From: Chamaecyparis obtusa
Taxonomy: Eukaryota > Streptophyta > Pinopsida > Cupressales > Cupressaceae
Direction: 5' to 3'
Assembly (NCBI GenBank): GCA_027943335.1
Contig: BSBK01006347.1
Span: 310,001 to 374,000, forward strand
Length of the DNA stretch: 64,000 bases
Shown: positions 12,010 to 24,089 of the stretch, piece after piece
Numbering within the stretch: position 1 is the stretch's first letter
How the letters are laid out: each line of letters begins with the position of its first letter
The notes under the pieces: model-generated
What the model was told of the DNA's origin: nothing
What the model saw: only the letters and a program-made list of their open reading frames with translations
The model's database searches: none
Made by a program: the position numbers and the translations under genes

Positions 12010-13221
12010 ATGGCTCTGGCCACTTCCCACCAAGTAGTTGATGCTGGTGCTGGTGTGGTTTCAGATAGCAATGGCACCGCCAAGAAAATGCCCCCGCAAG
12101 TTTGTACCCAAAGTATTCCACGAGGTATGGCCCAGCCTGATATTGTTTTACCCATTAATGAATTCAATGATGCATGCACTTGGCTTAAATCACACACCCT
12201 AATTGGCTATTTTTTGGGTCGCAACCCGCCTGAACATGTTCTCAAGGACTGGGTTGCGAAGAATTGGAATCCTCACAAAATCTTCCTGGAAGGCATTCAG
12301 AGCCTTACCAAAGGTTTTTTCCTTTTTCTCTTTTTTGACCCATACCATGTGGATGCTATCTTTGCCAAAGGTCACTGGAATATTAGGGCCTCGCTGTTAA
12401 TTTTCCAGTGCTGGTCTCATGACTTCTCTATCTCTGATGACAAGAACCTCAAGGTCCCAATGTGGGTTGAGTTCCCTGGTCTTCCCTTACCTTGTTGGCC
12501 TTTCATGCAAGCCATAGCATAGAAGCTTGGTAGGGTTATATGTCTCGAGCATGACCATTTTCTTAATCCGCGCCCTCACAAGAGGCTTTGTACTGAGGTT
12601 GACCTTTCTAGGGACCTCAAAGAATCCATAGAGATTCAGGTTGGTGATACCACCTTCACCCAAAAGGTGCTCTATCTTAATCTCCCCAATACTTGCTATT
12701 TGTGTCAATCTATGGAGCATAAGATTAAGGACTGCCCTTTGGCAGTGCCTCGTACCAAGCCTCCTCCCAAGGATGCTAGTTCATAGTCAGTGAAGGCTAG
12801 CAAAAAGGAAGATGGAAAAAAAGATGAATGGGTCACTGTCGATCACCTCAACAAGCCCCACAAGAAACTTGTTTCAGCTCCCATCTCGCATCTGACACCC
12901 GCTAATAACATGATTTCTTTGCAAACCCCTATTATCAAAGCTTCAAACCCTATTGAGCAGGGGAAAAATGTTTCTACCACCCAATTTTCTGCTCCTACAG
13001 CCAGCATGCCTCTGATGGCTACCAAAATTGTTGCCTTAGGCTCTTTCCGCTACCCTCACAGCCCTTCTGGGTATGCCGAGGCTAAATTCAATGGCATGCA
13101 AGACAAACAAAATCATATTACTCTAGATTTTTCTGGGTCTAGTTTTACTCCAGGATATTTGTTTAATAGTTTTGACTCCCTTGGGGATGAGGATGGAATG
13201 GATGAAATTGTTATTCCATGA
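12010..13221 (+). pseudogene. LINE ORF1, nucleic-acid-binding protein
   Basis: ORF1 protein would bind the LINE RNA and assemble the particle. I take the ATG at 12010, the first in frame; codons upstream stay open but have no ATG. Residues from about 60 to 170 resemble the DUF4283-type domain of plant LINE ORF1 (HKIFLEGIQSLTKGFFLFLF, KGHWNIRASLLIFQCW, VPMWVEFPGLPLPCW). A CCHC knuckle, C-YL-C-QSME-H-KIKD-C, lies near 12695-12740. A Lys-rich, Pro/Ser-rich tail follows. Two in-frame stops, both TAG (12520 and 12784), interrupt an otherwise continuous frame. The stop TGA at 13219-13221 overlaps the ORF2 start. Confidence 0.88.
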
Positions 13222-16200
13222 AGAACATCTCATGGAATGTTTGTGGGTTGACAGACCTACACAGAAAATATTCTGTCAGGGATTTCCGTAAGCGAATTTG
13301 TCATCTGGATGTTTTTTGCCTCCAGGAAGTTAAGATTTCTAGTTTCATGCTTGATGCTGCTTGTAAAGTTATTTGGCCTAAGAGCCTTGCTCTTTGTTCC
13401 TAGCATGAGGCTAGCCAAGGAAAATTTGTTACTCTCATCTCTCCTCGTTGGAATTCTTTGCTGGTTAGCCATGGTTTCGATCCCATGCAATGAGTGGTTT
13501 GGGCCACTTCCATCATTGAGAATTATTCCTTTGGCATAGCTAATGTTTATGCTCCCAATGATGCTATTGAAAGATCTCACCTATGGCATTGGATTGTGGA
13601 TTCTCTGCCACCTGCAACTTGGCTTGTTTGTGGGGACTTTAATATGGTGGAGATGGCAGCTAACAAGGATGGTTTTGTACCATTTCGATGGACAGCTGGT
13701 GAAAGAGAAGCCTAGTACTACATGCGTAATAAATTAGGGCTTTTTGATCCCAATGTGGCCCACCACCATTCTGATGGGGCTAGGGCTTCTTCTGACAGAA
13801 TTTATAAATGGCTTGATCATGCCATGATCTCGGCTCAATCTTTTTTTTCCTTCTCCGAAAAGCAAGCCCTTCCTGTCCTTCCTCTTATTGATGTGACCTT
13901 GTCAGACCACTATCCCATCCAATTTAATATTGTTTGGTAGATAGCTAAGGCTAGGCCTCCCACCACACAATTCTACTTTAATACTTATGTCCTTCATCAT
14001 CCTTCCACTGTGGCCCACATTTATCAGGTTTGGAACCTAGAGCCTAGACCCGCCCACTTGACTGGTTGGATTCAATGGTGGAATGATGCCATCAGGCGTA
14101 TGGCTCATTTCCTACACATTTATGGTAGGCAATTGGCCAACTATTGTCACAGAGCCCATGATGCCAATACCAAAGCTTTTCATGTTGCCACCGAAGCCTT
14201 AGCTTAGAACCCATTCAATCTAGAGTTGCGGGTCAATCTTGCCAAGTTATGTCACCAGAAGCAAGTGGTTGATAACCATGCTACCAGAGGAGCCCAGATC
14301 AAAGCTTGGCTGCATTAGTTAAAGGTTGGAGACCAAGTCTCTAAAGAATTTTTTACTACCCTCTAGCCTCGCCATACTAGTACGGGCATAGCCAAAATCT
14401 AGGAAGGTCCTTCCCTTTTCATGGAGCTTCCTGATGTTTTGCAAGCATTTGTTCGCCACTATGAACAAGTCTTTTCTACTCAGGGCCGCTCCCCTGCTAG
14501 TGAGAAAGCTCTCATGGATTGCATCGCAGTGGTTCCTTAGTGTGTCTCCCCTACTCAGTGGGTCTTTTGTGACCAACTACTTTCCTTGCAGGATCTTCAC
14601 AAAGCTGTGTTCGCCATGGCTGATGATAAAGCCCCTAGTTGTGATGGCTTTCCCTGTGAGTTTTACAAAACCCTTTGGGATGCCATTGGTTCGGATCTTC
14701 ACTAGGTTTACCTGGAAGCCTTTCAAACCTAATCTCTTGGGGATATCATCAACTAGGGGAATATCAAGTTCATTCCCAAAGCTAGGGATCCTGAAGATAT
14801 TTGCAATTGGTGACCCATCACTTTTATTAATGTTTCCTACAAGATCATTGCGAAAGCGCTGGCTCTCAAGATCTGACACATGCTTCCACAAATTGTTTGG
14901 CCTGAGAAAATAGGGTTTATTAAGTCAAGATTTATTCTTGACAACATCATTGTTGTTTGGGAAGGTATGGAATGGGCTCGTAAGTCTCACCAGAAAGCCC
15001 TTTTTCTCAAAATTGATTTTGCTAAAGCTTATGATTGTATTGAATGGCATTTTATCCTTGAGATGCTTCACGCTATGGGTTTCAACCCAAGATTTCTTCA
15101 ATTTGTGTAGATGCTCTTCAATAATGCCTCCACTTGCATTACCATCAATGGCCGCCAGTCCTCCATCTTTGGGATTTTTCATTCCATTCGGCAAGGTTTC
15201 CCTTTGGCTCCTGCTCTTTACGTGCTAGCGGCTGAAGGGTTTAGCTATCTGCTAGCTCACTCCATTTCCATGGGAATTGTTAGGGGAATCTCCTTGCCAA
15301 ATTCCTCTCAATAGCTTGTTAATGGCCATTTTGCCAATGATTCTTTCCTCACTCTAATAGAGGATGAAGAGAATATCAAGGCAGCCTTGTAGTGTTTAGA
15401 CACTTTTTTCTTGGCTTCTGGCTTAGCCATCCAGTGGCATAAAACCCTCTATTATAGACAGTCAGCTCTTCCTGAACCTCCCTGGCTCTCTTAGTTTGGG
15501 TGGACAAGAATTCAACATGGGGAGATATTCTGATTCTTGGGTATCCCCTTTTCTTTTCAAGGCAATCCTACTGATCTATGGAATGCAGTGCTTACTAAAA
15601 TTGAAAAAAAGCTTACCTACTGGATCATGAAGCCACTCTCCCTCGCAAGAAAATTCTAGGTCTGCTCCAAAGCTCTGGCCGCTATGCATGTTTACTACTC
15701 TTTGTGTTGGGCCCCTTCCAAAGCTTCTTACAAATGGCTCGAGAAACTTCTTCGGGATTTTCTCTGGGCCTCTGGCATTGATCACCAGGGCTTTCACAAA
15801 GTTGCCTGAGACTTTTTTTGTCTTTCAAATTCCTCTGGCGGGCTTGGATTAATTGATACCTAGAAGCAAGGGCATGCCCTTTGTGCCAAGTGGGTTGTGC
15901 AGTGCCTCACTGGTGAGGAATCCTAGAAAATTCATCTTCGTCACTGCATTTCTTTAGGATTTCCTCTTCACAAACCGGCCTGGAAGGGGATTGGCTTTCA
16001 AACCCTATTGGTTATGAGGGAGCCTATCTAGATCCAGGGTAAAATTATCACCAAAAGTATTTGGAAAGCTTGGGAGTCTGTCAAGCCTTGGCTTCGATGG
16101 GCTGGGAATGGATTTCGTGATGGTCTTTCTTTCAACCAGCAGAACATTTGGTGGTCTCCTCTTTTTGCCCAGCAAGGGATTCCTCTTGCCAGAATTCAAG

Positions 16201-17471
16201 GGGTTAGTGCTCTTCAGTTTCATAAGCATGGCATTCAAACCCCTAAGGATATCTTCTCTAGAGCCACCATGAATCTCTGATCCTGGGATGATCTCCGTGT
16301 TCAGTTTCGGCTCATCCGCCCAGATCGTCAGACTTTCAACTTGCTGGTTTCTGCCATTCCACCTCACCTCTTGCAAAAGTTGGGAATTCAATCTGTCAGA
16401 CCATGGTGGAAAGATTGGAAGTGGTATCCTGCCACTCAATTCACTAGCTACAAGCCCAAGCTTGGGTATTCTTGGCTTATGCCCCATTTACCCATGATTG
16501 ACTCTCTCAATCACCGCTGGCACCTTTCCTCTTCTCAGAAGAGCTAGGGGTGGATATTTTGCATCATTTGAAAGGCTGTTACTGAGCCTAAAATTTCTCA
16601 TTTTTCCTGGTGTTTATTGTACTAGGGCTTGCCCTTGGGAGCTAGGCTCAGGCATATGGGGGTTCCTAGCCCTAAATGCCCCTTTTGTGGTCACTCTGAG
16701 ATGCTCATGCATATTTTCTAGTTTTGTTGTCATGGTCAAAATTACTAGAGTTGCATTCATGACCTTTTTTCTCCCTTTAGGCCCAAGCCCTTTTCTTGGC
16801 ACATGTTTCTTCTCAGTGACTCTCTTAGAATGCCTTCCTAGTTCACCCAAATATGGCACTATCTTCAGTTGGAAATTTTGTTTACTCTATGGAAAGATAG
16901 AAACACTGTGTTTTTTTCTCACAGTTGCCAAGACAATCATGTTTCTCTTTTTGATAAAGCTTGTATTTGTAACAATGTTATGATGCAGATCTAGGTGCAA
17001 GCTGACAAGGTGGCCTTGGAGGTTTCCCACTTACTGGAGTTGCTCCAGCACTGGGGCAATGCCCCTTGCACTATTTCCTAGGTTCCTCTAGATTCTCTCT
17101 CAGCTGACCGTATGTTGCCCTGGGGTTGACGTCATAGCCAAAGTTCCTCTACCAGACACTCCAAGACTCCATGACAGTGGCATCACTGTTCCACCTTACC
17201 TCCTCTTCAGAGGGATGTGGGGTCTGGGTGGCCTCCTGTGCTTGCTTCCACTGCTGCTACTTTTCCTTGACCTTCAGCCTCTGCTCCTGTTAATTAGGGA
17301 AATTTCCCTTGCCTGGCGCTGGCTATTTCACCCTGGTGGGAGGAAGGAGAAGTTGAGAAAGATCCTGAAGATGGTTGGGCCATCCCTGATCAGGCTCCTC
17401 TACCCAATGTCTAGGGCAATCTAGATGACAAAGATCCTCCTCCCTCTTCTGCTACTGCTCTTGCAGCTTGA
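13218..17471 (+). pseudogene. LINE ORF2: endonuclease, reverse transcriptase, zinc-binding tail
   Basis: About 1418 codons in one uninterrupted frame. An apurinic-type endonuclease opens it (NISWNVCGL, CLQEVK, WLVCGDFNM, SSDRIYKWLDHAM, LSDHYPI), so the nicking-site residues are visible. The RT follows (KAPSCDGFPCEFYKTLWD, KIIAKALAL, FLKIDFAKAYDCIEW, SIRQGFPLAPALYVLAAEG). Its catalytic FADD-type box is FAND at about 15330, with the first Asp replaced by Asn. A C-terminal zinc-binding segment (CPFCGHSEMLMHIF near 16680) fits the zf-RVT family. By my count 38 internal stops occur: 27 TAG, 10 TGA and 1 TAA. Several TGA lie where Arg is conserved, for example near 14811. Confidence 0.93.
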
Positions 17472-17626
17472 GGGTTTCTAGTTTTATAGTTTTTTTTTAT
17501 GAATAGTTGTTTGTTTCCGGCCTTAGTGCCATGTGAACTTGCGGGGTGATTCGTTCCCCTGGCCCCATTTTTTGTGAATATCGTACTTTAATATTTCTTA
17601 TTAATAGTGAAGACCTCTATTCATCA

Positions 17627-17636
17627 AAAATACATT
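17627..17636. repeat. Candidate LINE target-site duplication, right copy
   Basis: Second AAAATACATT, directly after the short A-rich LINE end; pairs with 11822-11831. Confidence 0.55.
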
Positions 17637-20600
17637 CAAATTTTTTAAGTAAATGCCACTAACAAGAATAATTTTGAAGTCCTCAACCTTTTCCATTATT
17701 CTCAACATTGACACCAATATGGGAGATTTGGAAAATGGTATGAACATCATGTTGGTATTTCTAGGAGATAGCTCAAATTCACCTAAGGATTAGCCTTCTC
17801 CCATTAATAGGAACCTAAAATCACTAGCTATTTTCTTGAGAAGTCCTTAGAAATGTGGAATATCTCCTTCACTTTAAGCTCTTCACAACCCAGGTGGGTA
17901 AACCTTTAATGCAATAAATAATCTAATAAATACATAGGCATTTGATGTTTCACACTCAAAAAATTAATTCCAGACCTACGAATCAAAGTATGGCCTAAAT
18001 GTCTATAGAGTTGGCTCAATTTTGATATTCCTGAGATTCACAACATGTTGGAAACTTATCTTTATCATAGTTAATCATAAAACAAAATTAAAACTATTTT
18101 GGGTATTAGGGTTATGGTTGGAAATGGAGAAGGGTGCATTTAGACTAGTGTTTGATCCTGACTACAGATGTTAAATATCATTCTGTAAGAAATTTTTACA
18201 AACACTCAAAGTAAAATTTCATTAGGTCCTCAAAGTTATAACTCCTAAAATTAACACAACCCATCTATGCTTATCATGAGATTCTACTTATGGTATCCAT
18301 GTTGTATACCGAGACCACTATTTTTTACACAAAGAAAATTTTAACTTTATTCATAATAGAGAGCTATGCACAAACAACATAGATTGTAATAAAAATATGA
18401 AAAAAATTGAATGGAATAAACCCTTGATTCATTATATTCAAATGATTCCAAGTACACTAATGGAGACAATCTCATGACATTTCTTCATTTCTCAAAATGA
18501 AAGTACTTATTTATGAAAAAAATTACATCTAAATATTATCCCCTATCATAGAACCTAGGATTTTCTATATGCATGCTAATTCTACCCAATTTTTTCCACG
18601 CCTTTATATCTAGCATAGAATTCCTTTTATAGAAACAAGGGATGCTACAAGCTATAGGCTGAAAACATACAAATCATAATAAACTACTACTGGTTATTTG
18701 AAGAGGAGTTCTTTCCACATAAAATGATTATAGACTAGTTTTATCTCCTAGTGTGATCAGTACGCTGGCTTGTAGATGGTCCCCAAATCAAGGCAACTCG
18801 GTGAACTGATGAAACTTGTGAGACATGTCTTTATCGCACCTAGAAATTTAGTGTTGGAATGGTGCCACAAATATATAATTTCCAATCTCATGCCTTATAG
18901 GGAAGACCATGGGTGGTAGCTTCTCATCTTTTTACTTCACAGAGAGATAGGATTTTGGTGAGTCTTAGAGAGTGTTGAATGTTAGAGAGCCCTAATCTCT
19001 TGGTTATTAAACTAGGAATTCCTTTGTAACTTTCCTTGAAAGGAAGATTAAGGGACATAAAATAGAGATAGTTGTCATTTGCAAGTGGCAGAGAAAGCTC
19101 ACTCTTTCACTTGAAGGTTTGATATCTTTGTAGACACCACAAGACCTTTTGATACCTCTATAGCCATAAGAAAAACTATCCTCTTGCTTGTGGCCATGGT
19201 CTTTTTATGTCTCTTGCAACATTATAAAAAAAAACCATATCCTTTATTTTATGGAAAACTCCATATTAATGACATAGTGGATCAAAAAATTTGATTGCAA
19301 ATGTATAACCTCCATGGGTATTTATCCTTTTCCTTTCAAAGATTTATCCTCTAGATTTTTTGATTTTACCAATTATGCAAAAAACATGTAATTACCTTGA
19401 TGTAACATGCAGTAAACAAATCCTATGAAAATAATTTCAAGCCAACTAAAATCTCTACCACAGCAAGGCCCAATCTGATATTCCAAATCCCTTGATGGAA
19501 AAGTTTATTAACCCATGCCTTGACTGATTATAAATCCCTCTGTAATTCAACCTGCAAAATGTCATCTCATCCTTGGGATCCTTAGTTCTTCATTATGATT
19601 CCAAAATGCACCATCAAACACCCTTGAATTTTTTCATTTGGTACTTTTCTACTTATGTAATGTCATGTGTCATTTATGGATAGGATTGAATATACATGGA
19701 GCATGTTGAGCTTTGTATTTGTGGATACTACCAATCTACTGGCAAGTCCAAAACTTCTCATGTTTCTGCAACACACTACACGAACTTCATTATTCCCTCT
19801 TAGATCCCCAACATGGGTATTTCCCTTCATTTCATCAAGGAAAAAAAGTACCCCATGCTCCTATGCCCCACATTTTATTGGTTGAAAATTCCATGTGGAA
19901 TGTCAAGGCCTTGCTCATACTGATGGCTTCCGTCACCTCACCCCGCTCCTCTATGACAATTTTTCACATATAATTTTGTGGCCTATGGAATCCCAAGGGA
20001 AATTTCATTTTTTTTTCAAGCTCATACCACCTATTACCCCACTGTTCTTATGGAACACTTGGACTTCTTTCATAACTATAGCTAAAGACTAGGGTAAACA
20101 CTTCCCTCTGTACCCCTCTCTTTTGCACCACTCTTTATCTCTTTAGTGATCACTCTATGGAAACCTAGGGACAAAAAATATCCTACATATCTTGATATCT
20201 CTCCTTTTCCTGGCCTCCTTTACAACCTTCTTGATGGTCTTTTGGAATCACATGGTATACCTTCCCTACCAAAAGAAATATACTATATGAAAATATGGGA
20301 GGAAATTTTGACCAATATAGGGAGGTAACATACTGAGCTTAACATAAAATGATGCCAACATTTCACCATTTAAGTTTCCCTAAGGAAACTAATAACACCT
20401 TATGCATTCATTTTATTTTACCATCAAATATTTAAACTAGGGATTTCTAGTCCTAATAGTGGCTCTAGTTGGGGATGGCTGATTTCTCAATTTAGTACAA
20501 GAATCTAGAAGACTCTAGCGAGAAAACCAATCATTATAAAAATATACACCATATTTACATAATGTACATACAAATAGAAAAGGTGATCACCCTTTTCAAA

Positions 20601-21101
20601 GGTGGGACTGGGATGCCAAATAAGTAAAAACAATATTTTCTGGCCCCATACCTTTGATTATCATTGAGGTTTAACATACCCAAGCTAGAACCAAGTTGAA
20701 TACATTCAATGCTCTTCATCTTTTCTATCCCTTTGTGTTGTGCATCATGGCTTATGATGAGTATTATCTTCATTTCATTGGACCAGCTCTATTGTTTCCC
20801 TAAACCACAAACAATCATATTCAATAGAACACTATTCCTTATTGATCATGTCATCTTCTAATTTACATTTCTCCTATTATAACTAAGAAAATATGAAATA
20901 TTCATAAATCATTGTAGCAACATCTCCATCTTTATTTTTATGAAATCCTTGAAAATGATTCATATCAATAGATTTAGAGCATTGTTTCCAACTTGTCTCA
21001 TAATTATCACTTGAAAGAAAGTGAAAGACCTCATATTTAGGCTTATAGTGCATATTATTGTAACTACAAGAGGATCTTGCAGTAGTAAATTACAACATGG
21101 G
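17637..21101. other. Unassigned DNA between LINE and Tat remnant
   Basis: Open frames at 19667-20330 (plus) and 20555-20773 (minus) are short and match no family I know. No paired repeats, RNA gene or terminal motifs were found. Confidence 0.45.
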
Positions 21102-22264
21102 TGTAGACACCTAAATTTGATTACATAATTGAGTAATAATATTTAGTTCTCTCCTAGGACACTGATTGATTAAATATTTAATATTTATTTAATTTATGTC
21201 ATCCCCCTAGTTAACTACTTTAATTAATTAACTATAGTCCAATTAATTATCTAAATGAAAACCCATAGTCTAATAATTAATTAAATCCCCTTCCTCTATT
21301 AATTTAAATAAATAAATTTATCTATTTAAATTAATTCATGAATCCCTTTTCCTCCCACTTGGAATTAAATAATAAAATTTAATTTAATTTGAGCACACGG
21401 CTCCTAACTTTAACCTTCATCTAACTAAACATCCAACCACCCGACCTTGAGTCCTAACTCAACCCAGCCCATTCACACATACTAATCTTTCTTAATTAGC
21501 TAGTGAACCATAATTAGCTAATCCAACCCTCCACTCATTCTCTCTCCTCCCATCACATCCCCCTAATTATCTCACTTCTTCTGATCCAAGCCTAATCACC
21601 CACTAAACATTTGCATAATCATAATCCATGAATTAAGAAATCCTAACCCAACCCAAGTCAACCCTCATGTCACATCCTCACATCCCTGAACCTCCAAACC
21701 TCTTGTCAACCTTATATTCTCTTACATTCATCTTACACACTCCACCCATCTCTTACACCTTTTCCCCCTCTCACATCTCTCAAAATGGTCACACTCCCCC
21801 ATTCTTCCAAACCTCTCTCCTTGTGAAACTTGTCACAATGAGAGGTATTTTATAAAGTAAAATCCATGTGCTCTCTCTCAAATGAATCTCCACCCTCTCT
21901 TAGGTTTTCATCTTGTCTGCCCATTGCATCCTCCCTTTGCCTATAAATTGAGCCCTCTTCTCCTTCATTATCATCCACCTTTCATGCATTGTTATCATGC
22001 CAAAGAACCTAAAAATTCATAAGCATAACAACACCATAATGTCAAAATCACTCCATACTTTGAAGCTTGAGAAATTTTGTTGAGCACACATCCAAATCCT
22101 TGGACAAATCCAAAGATCAAGAGGGATTTTTGGGTGATTTACCTTTGGTTTGTATTCTCTTTTCTAAGATTTCTTTTTGTCTTATCATAAGTGTTGTATT
22201 TGGCTTGTTTTGTTGAATGTTTAGTGTAACTCCATATTCCTAACAATACATTTCATTACATACA
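21102..22264 (+). repeat. Possible 5' LTR of the Tat-type remnant
   Basis: Starts TGTAGACACC and ends CATTACATACA, so it has TG...CA ends. It is AT-rich with a CCTATAAATTGAGCCC TATA-like segment near 21950, as expected for an LTR promoter, and it ends just before pol sequence. No second copy is present in the window, so this call rests on position and ends only. Confidence 0.35.
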
Positions 22265-22319
22265 TTTTTTCTTTCCTGGTGGGACCCTAACCCAGTTTTC
22301 CATCATCTTACAGTCAACC

Positions 22320-23080
22320 CAAGTGCCAAATGAGTCAAAAAAAAGCTTTGAAAGATGCACCCCAAGGTGGCCTTGCTAGTTAAGGAAGAAATAGAAAATC
22401 TCTTATAGGAAAAACTTATACATGCCATTGACTATTCCAAATGGATTTCCAACATGGTGCTAGTTTCAAAACCATAAGGGGAAACTAGAATCTGCACTCA
22501 ATTTTGAGACCTTAATAAGGAATGTTTGAAGGAAGATTTCCCTCTACCTAACATTGATATGATTGTGGATCTTACTACTAGGCATGAGATGCTATCACTC
22601 ATGGATGGCTTCTCTATATATAATTGGATACACATTGTAGAAGAAGATCAAAAAAAGAAAGCCTTCACAACCCCACGGGGTACCTTATGCTATAACATGA
22701 TGTCATTTGGTCTAAAGAATGTAGGGGCAACATATCAATGAGCCATGACTATTATATTTCATGACATGATCCATAAGATACTGGAAGACTATGTGGATGA
22801 CATCTTGGTGAATTCAAAAACATGGTTAGACCATCTCAATGTGTTGGAGTGTTTCTTTGACCATCTCCATCATTATGGTCTACAACTCAATCCTAAGAAG
22901 TGTGTCTTTGGAGTCACATCATGAAATATCCTAGGGTTCATTGTATCCCACCGAGGCATAGAGATAGATCCTAAGAAAGTCAAAGAAATAATAGAAATGC
23001 CTCCCCCTAACACGCTCAATAAATTATAAATTTTATAAGGAAAGTTACAATCCATCAAAAGGTTCATATCAGAACTTGTA
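22320..23080 (+). pseudogene. Tat-type reverse transcriptase
   Basis: Degenerate Ty3/gypsy RT. Motifs in order: KVALLVKEEIENLL, AIDYSKWISNMVLVSKP, CLKEDFPLPNIDMIVD, EMLSLMDGFSIYNWI, MMSFGLKNVGATYQ, and the catalytic box YVDDILVNSKT with both Asp kept. HYGLQLNPKKCVFGV and GFIVSHRGIEIDPKKV follow. There are several stops (TAG, TGA, TAA) and at least one indel near the 5' end. No gag or protease precedes it: only about 55 bp separate it from the LTR-like segment, so the 5' coding half was deleted or never copied. Confidence 0.9.
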
Positions 23081-23590
23081 GACAAGTTCCAGCCATTCAC
23101 TCATCTACTGTGTAAGGACACCAACTTCAAATGGGACCATTTGTGCAAAAGAATTTTTGAGAAAATCAAGAAATATTTGGAAATTCCACCAATCCTCATA
23201 CCACCCACTCTAGGGGAGCCATTCATTTTGTATATATCAGCCACCACTACAACACTAGGAGCACTCTTGGCTGAATTGGATTACAACAGAAAATAACAAG
23301 CCATCTGTTACATCAAACACACACTTGTAGGTTATGAGATCAATTACACACCAATGGAAAAATAATACCTAGTAGTAATTTTTGATACCCAAAAACTATG
23401 ACACTATATGCTCAATCACATAGTGAGACACATTTCAAAAATAGTCCTGTTCAAGTACCTACTCTCACGCACAACCCTCACAAGATGAATGGAAAAATGG
23501 GTGATGCTCCTTAGAAAATTTGACATCCAATATGTATATAGGAAGTAAATCAAGGGCCAGGTTATCTCAAACTAACTAGATGATGCACCT
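23081..23590 (+). pseudogene. Tat-type RNase H (first copy)
   Basis: Connection segment (FISELVDKFQPFTHLLCK, FEKIKKYLEIPPILIPP) and RNase H. The first catalytic Asp, expected near FILYISATTTTLGALLAE, is absent; the region YEINYTPMEK carries the Glu. Further segments match the C-terminal part (LLRKFDIQYVYRK). Stops are frequent. The catalytic site is not complete. Confidence 0.8.
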
Positions 23591-23649
23591 CTAGTGGATG
23601 CATATCCTTTAGTCATGGAGTTTCCCAATGAACATCTATGCATGATCAA

Positions 23650-24040
23650 AGAGAAACCATCATGGAACCTATATTTTTATGGATCCTACACATCACACAA
23701 ATCATGGACAAGGATTATCTTCATCACACCTCAAAGTGACTACATCCCAAAATCATTCAAATTGGGATCCCCTATACCAACAATATTACATAATATGAGG
23801 TGCTCATATTAGGCCTCAAAATAGCTATCCAATGGAATATCATAGAGCTGCAAGTATTTCGAGATTGTTAACTCAACATCAAGAAAGTCATGAATGAGTT
23901 TCAAAAAAAGGATGAAAAGCTATTATCCTACAAGGATTTAGTGATTAAGATGAAATAATAGTTCCTAAGCTTATAATTCACACAAGTACCCCGAGTACAA
24001 AACAAGGTAGTAGATGCAATGGCAACTATTGGGTCCTTAC
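23650..24040 (+). pseudogene. Additional (archaeal-type) RNase H, after the first
   Basis: Tat-lineage gypsy elements carry a second RNase H acquired by the lineage. Here it lies between the first RNase H and integrase, the usual place. WNLYFYGSYTSHKSW corresponds to the first strand, with Tyr instead of the catalytic Asp; after a frameshift the match continues with YEVLILGLKIAIQWN, LQVF, EFQKKDEKLLSY and ends VVDAMATIGSLLE. Order of domains: RT, RNase H, additional RNase H, integrase. Confidence 0.78.
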
Positions 24041-24089
24041 TTGAAATTCCTCATGATGCCACACAATATGAATTCTTAGTTGATAAGAT

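Larger units (their letters stand above)
11832..17626 (+). mobile_element. Plant L1-type LINE, nearly full length, decayed
   Basis: Non-LTR retrotransposon of about 5.8 kb: a short 5' UTR, ORF1 with a nucleic-acid-binding region and zinc knuckle, ORF2 with endonuclease, reverse transcriptase and a C-terminal zinc-binding region, a 3' UTR of about 155 bp, and a short A-rich end (ATCAAAAA). No LTRs flank it. Both ORFs read through in a single frame each with no frameshift that I can detect, yet they carry about 40 stops, so decay was by substitution, not by indels. The candidate target duplications on both sides suggest an intact, not 5'-truncated, insertion. Confidence 0.92.

Noticed and set aside
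14434..14913. 159-codon plus frame inside the LINE
   Set aside because: Out of frame with ORF2, which has clear domain matches over the same bases; several similar shadow frames exist on both strands.
19667..20330. Three overlapping plus frames of 60-86 codons
   Set aside because: No recognisable motif, low-complexity residues and no splice or promoter context; not enough to call a gene.
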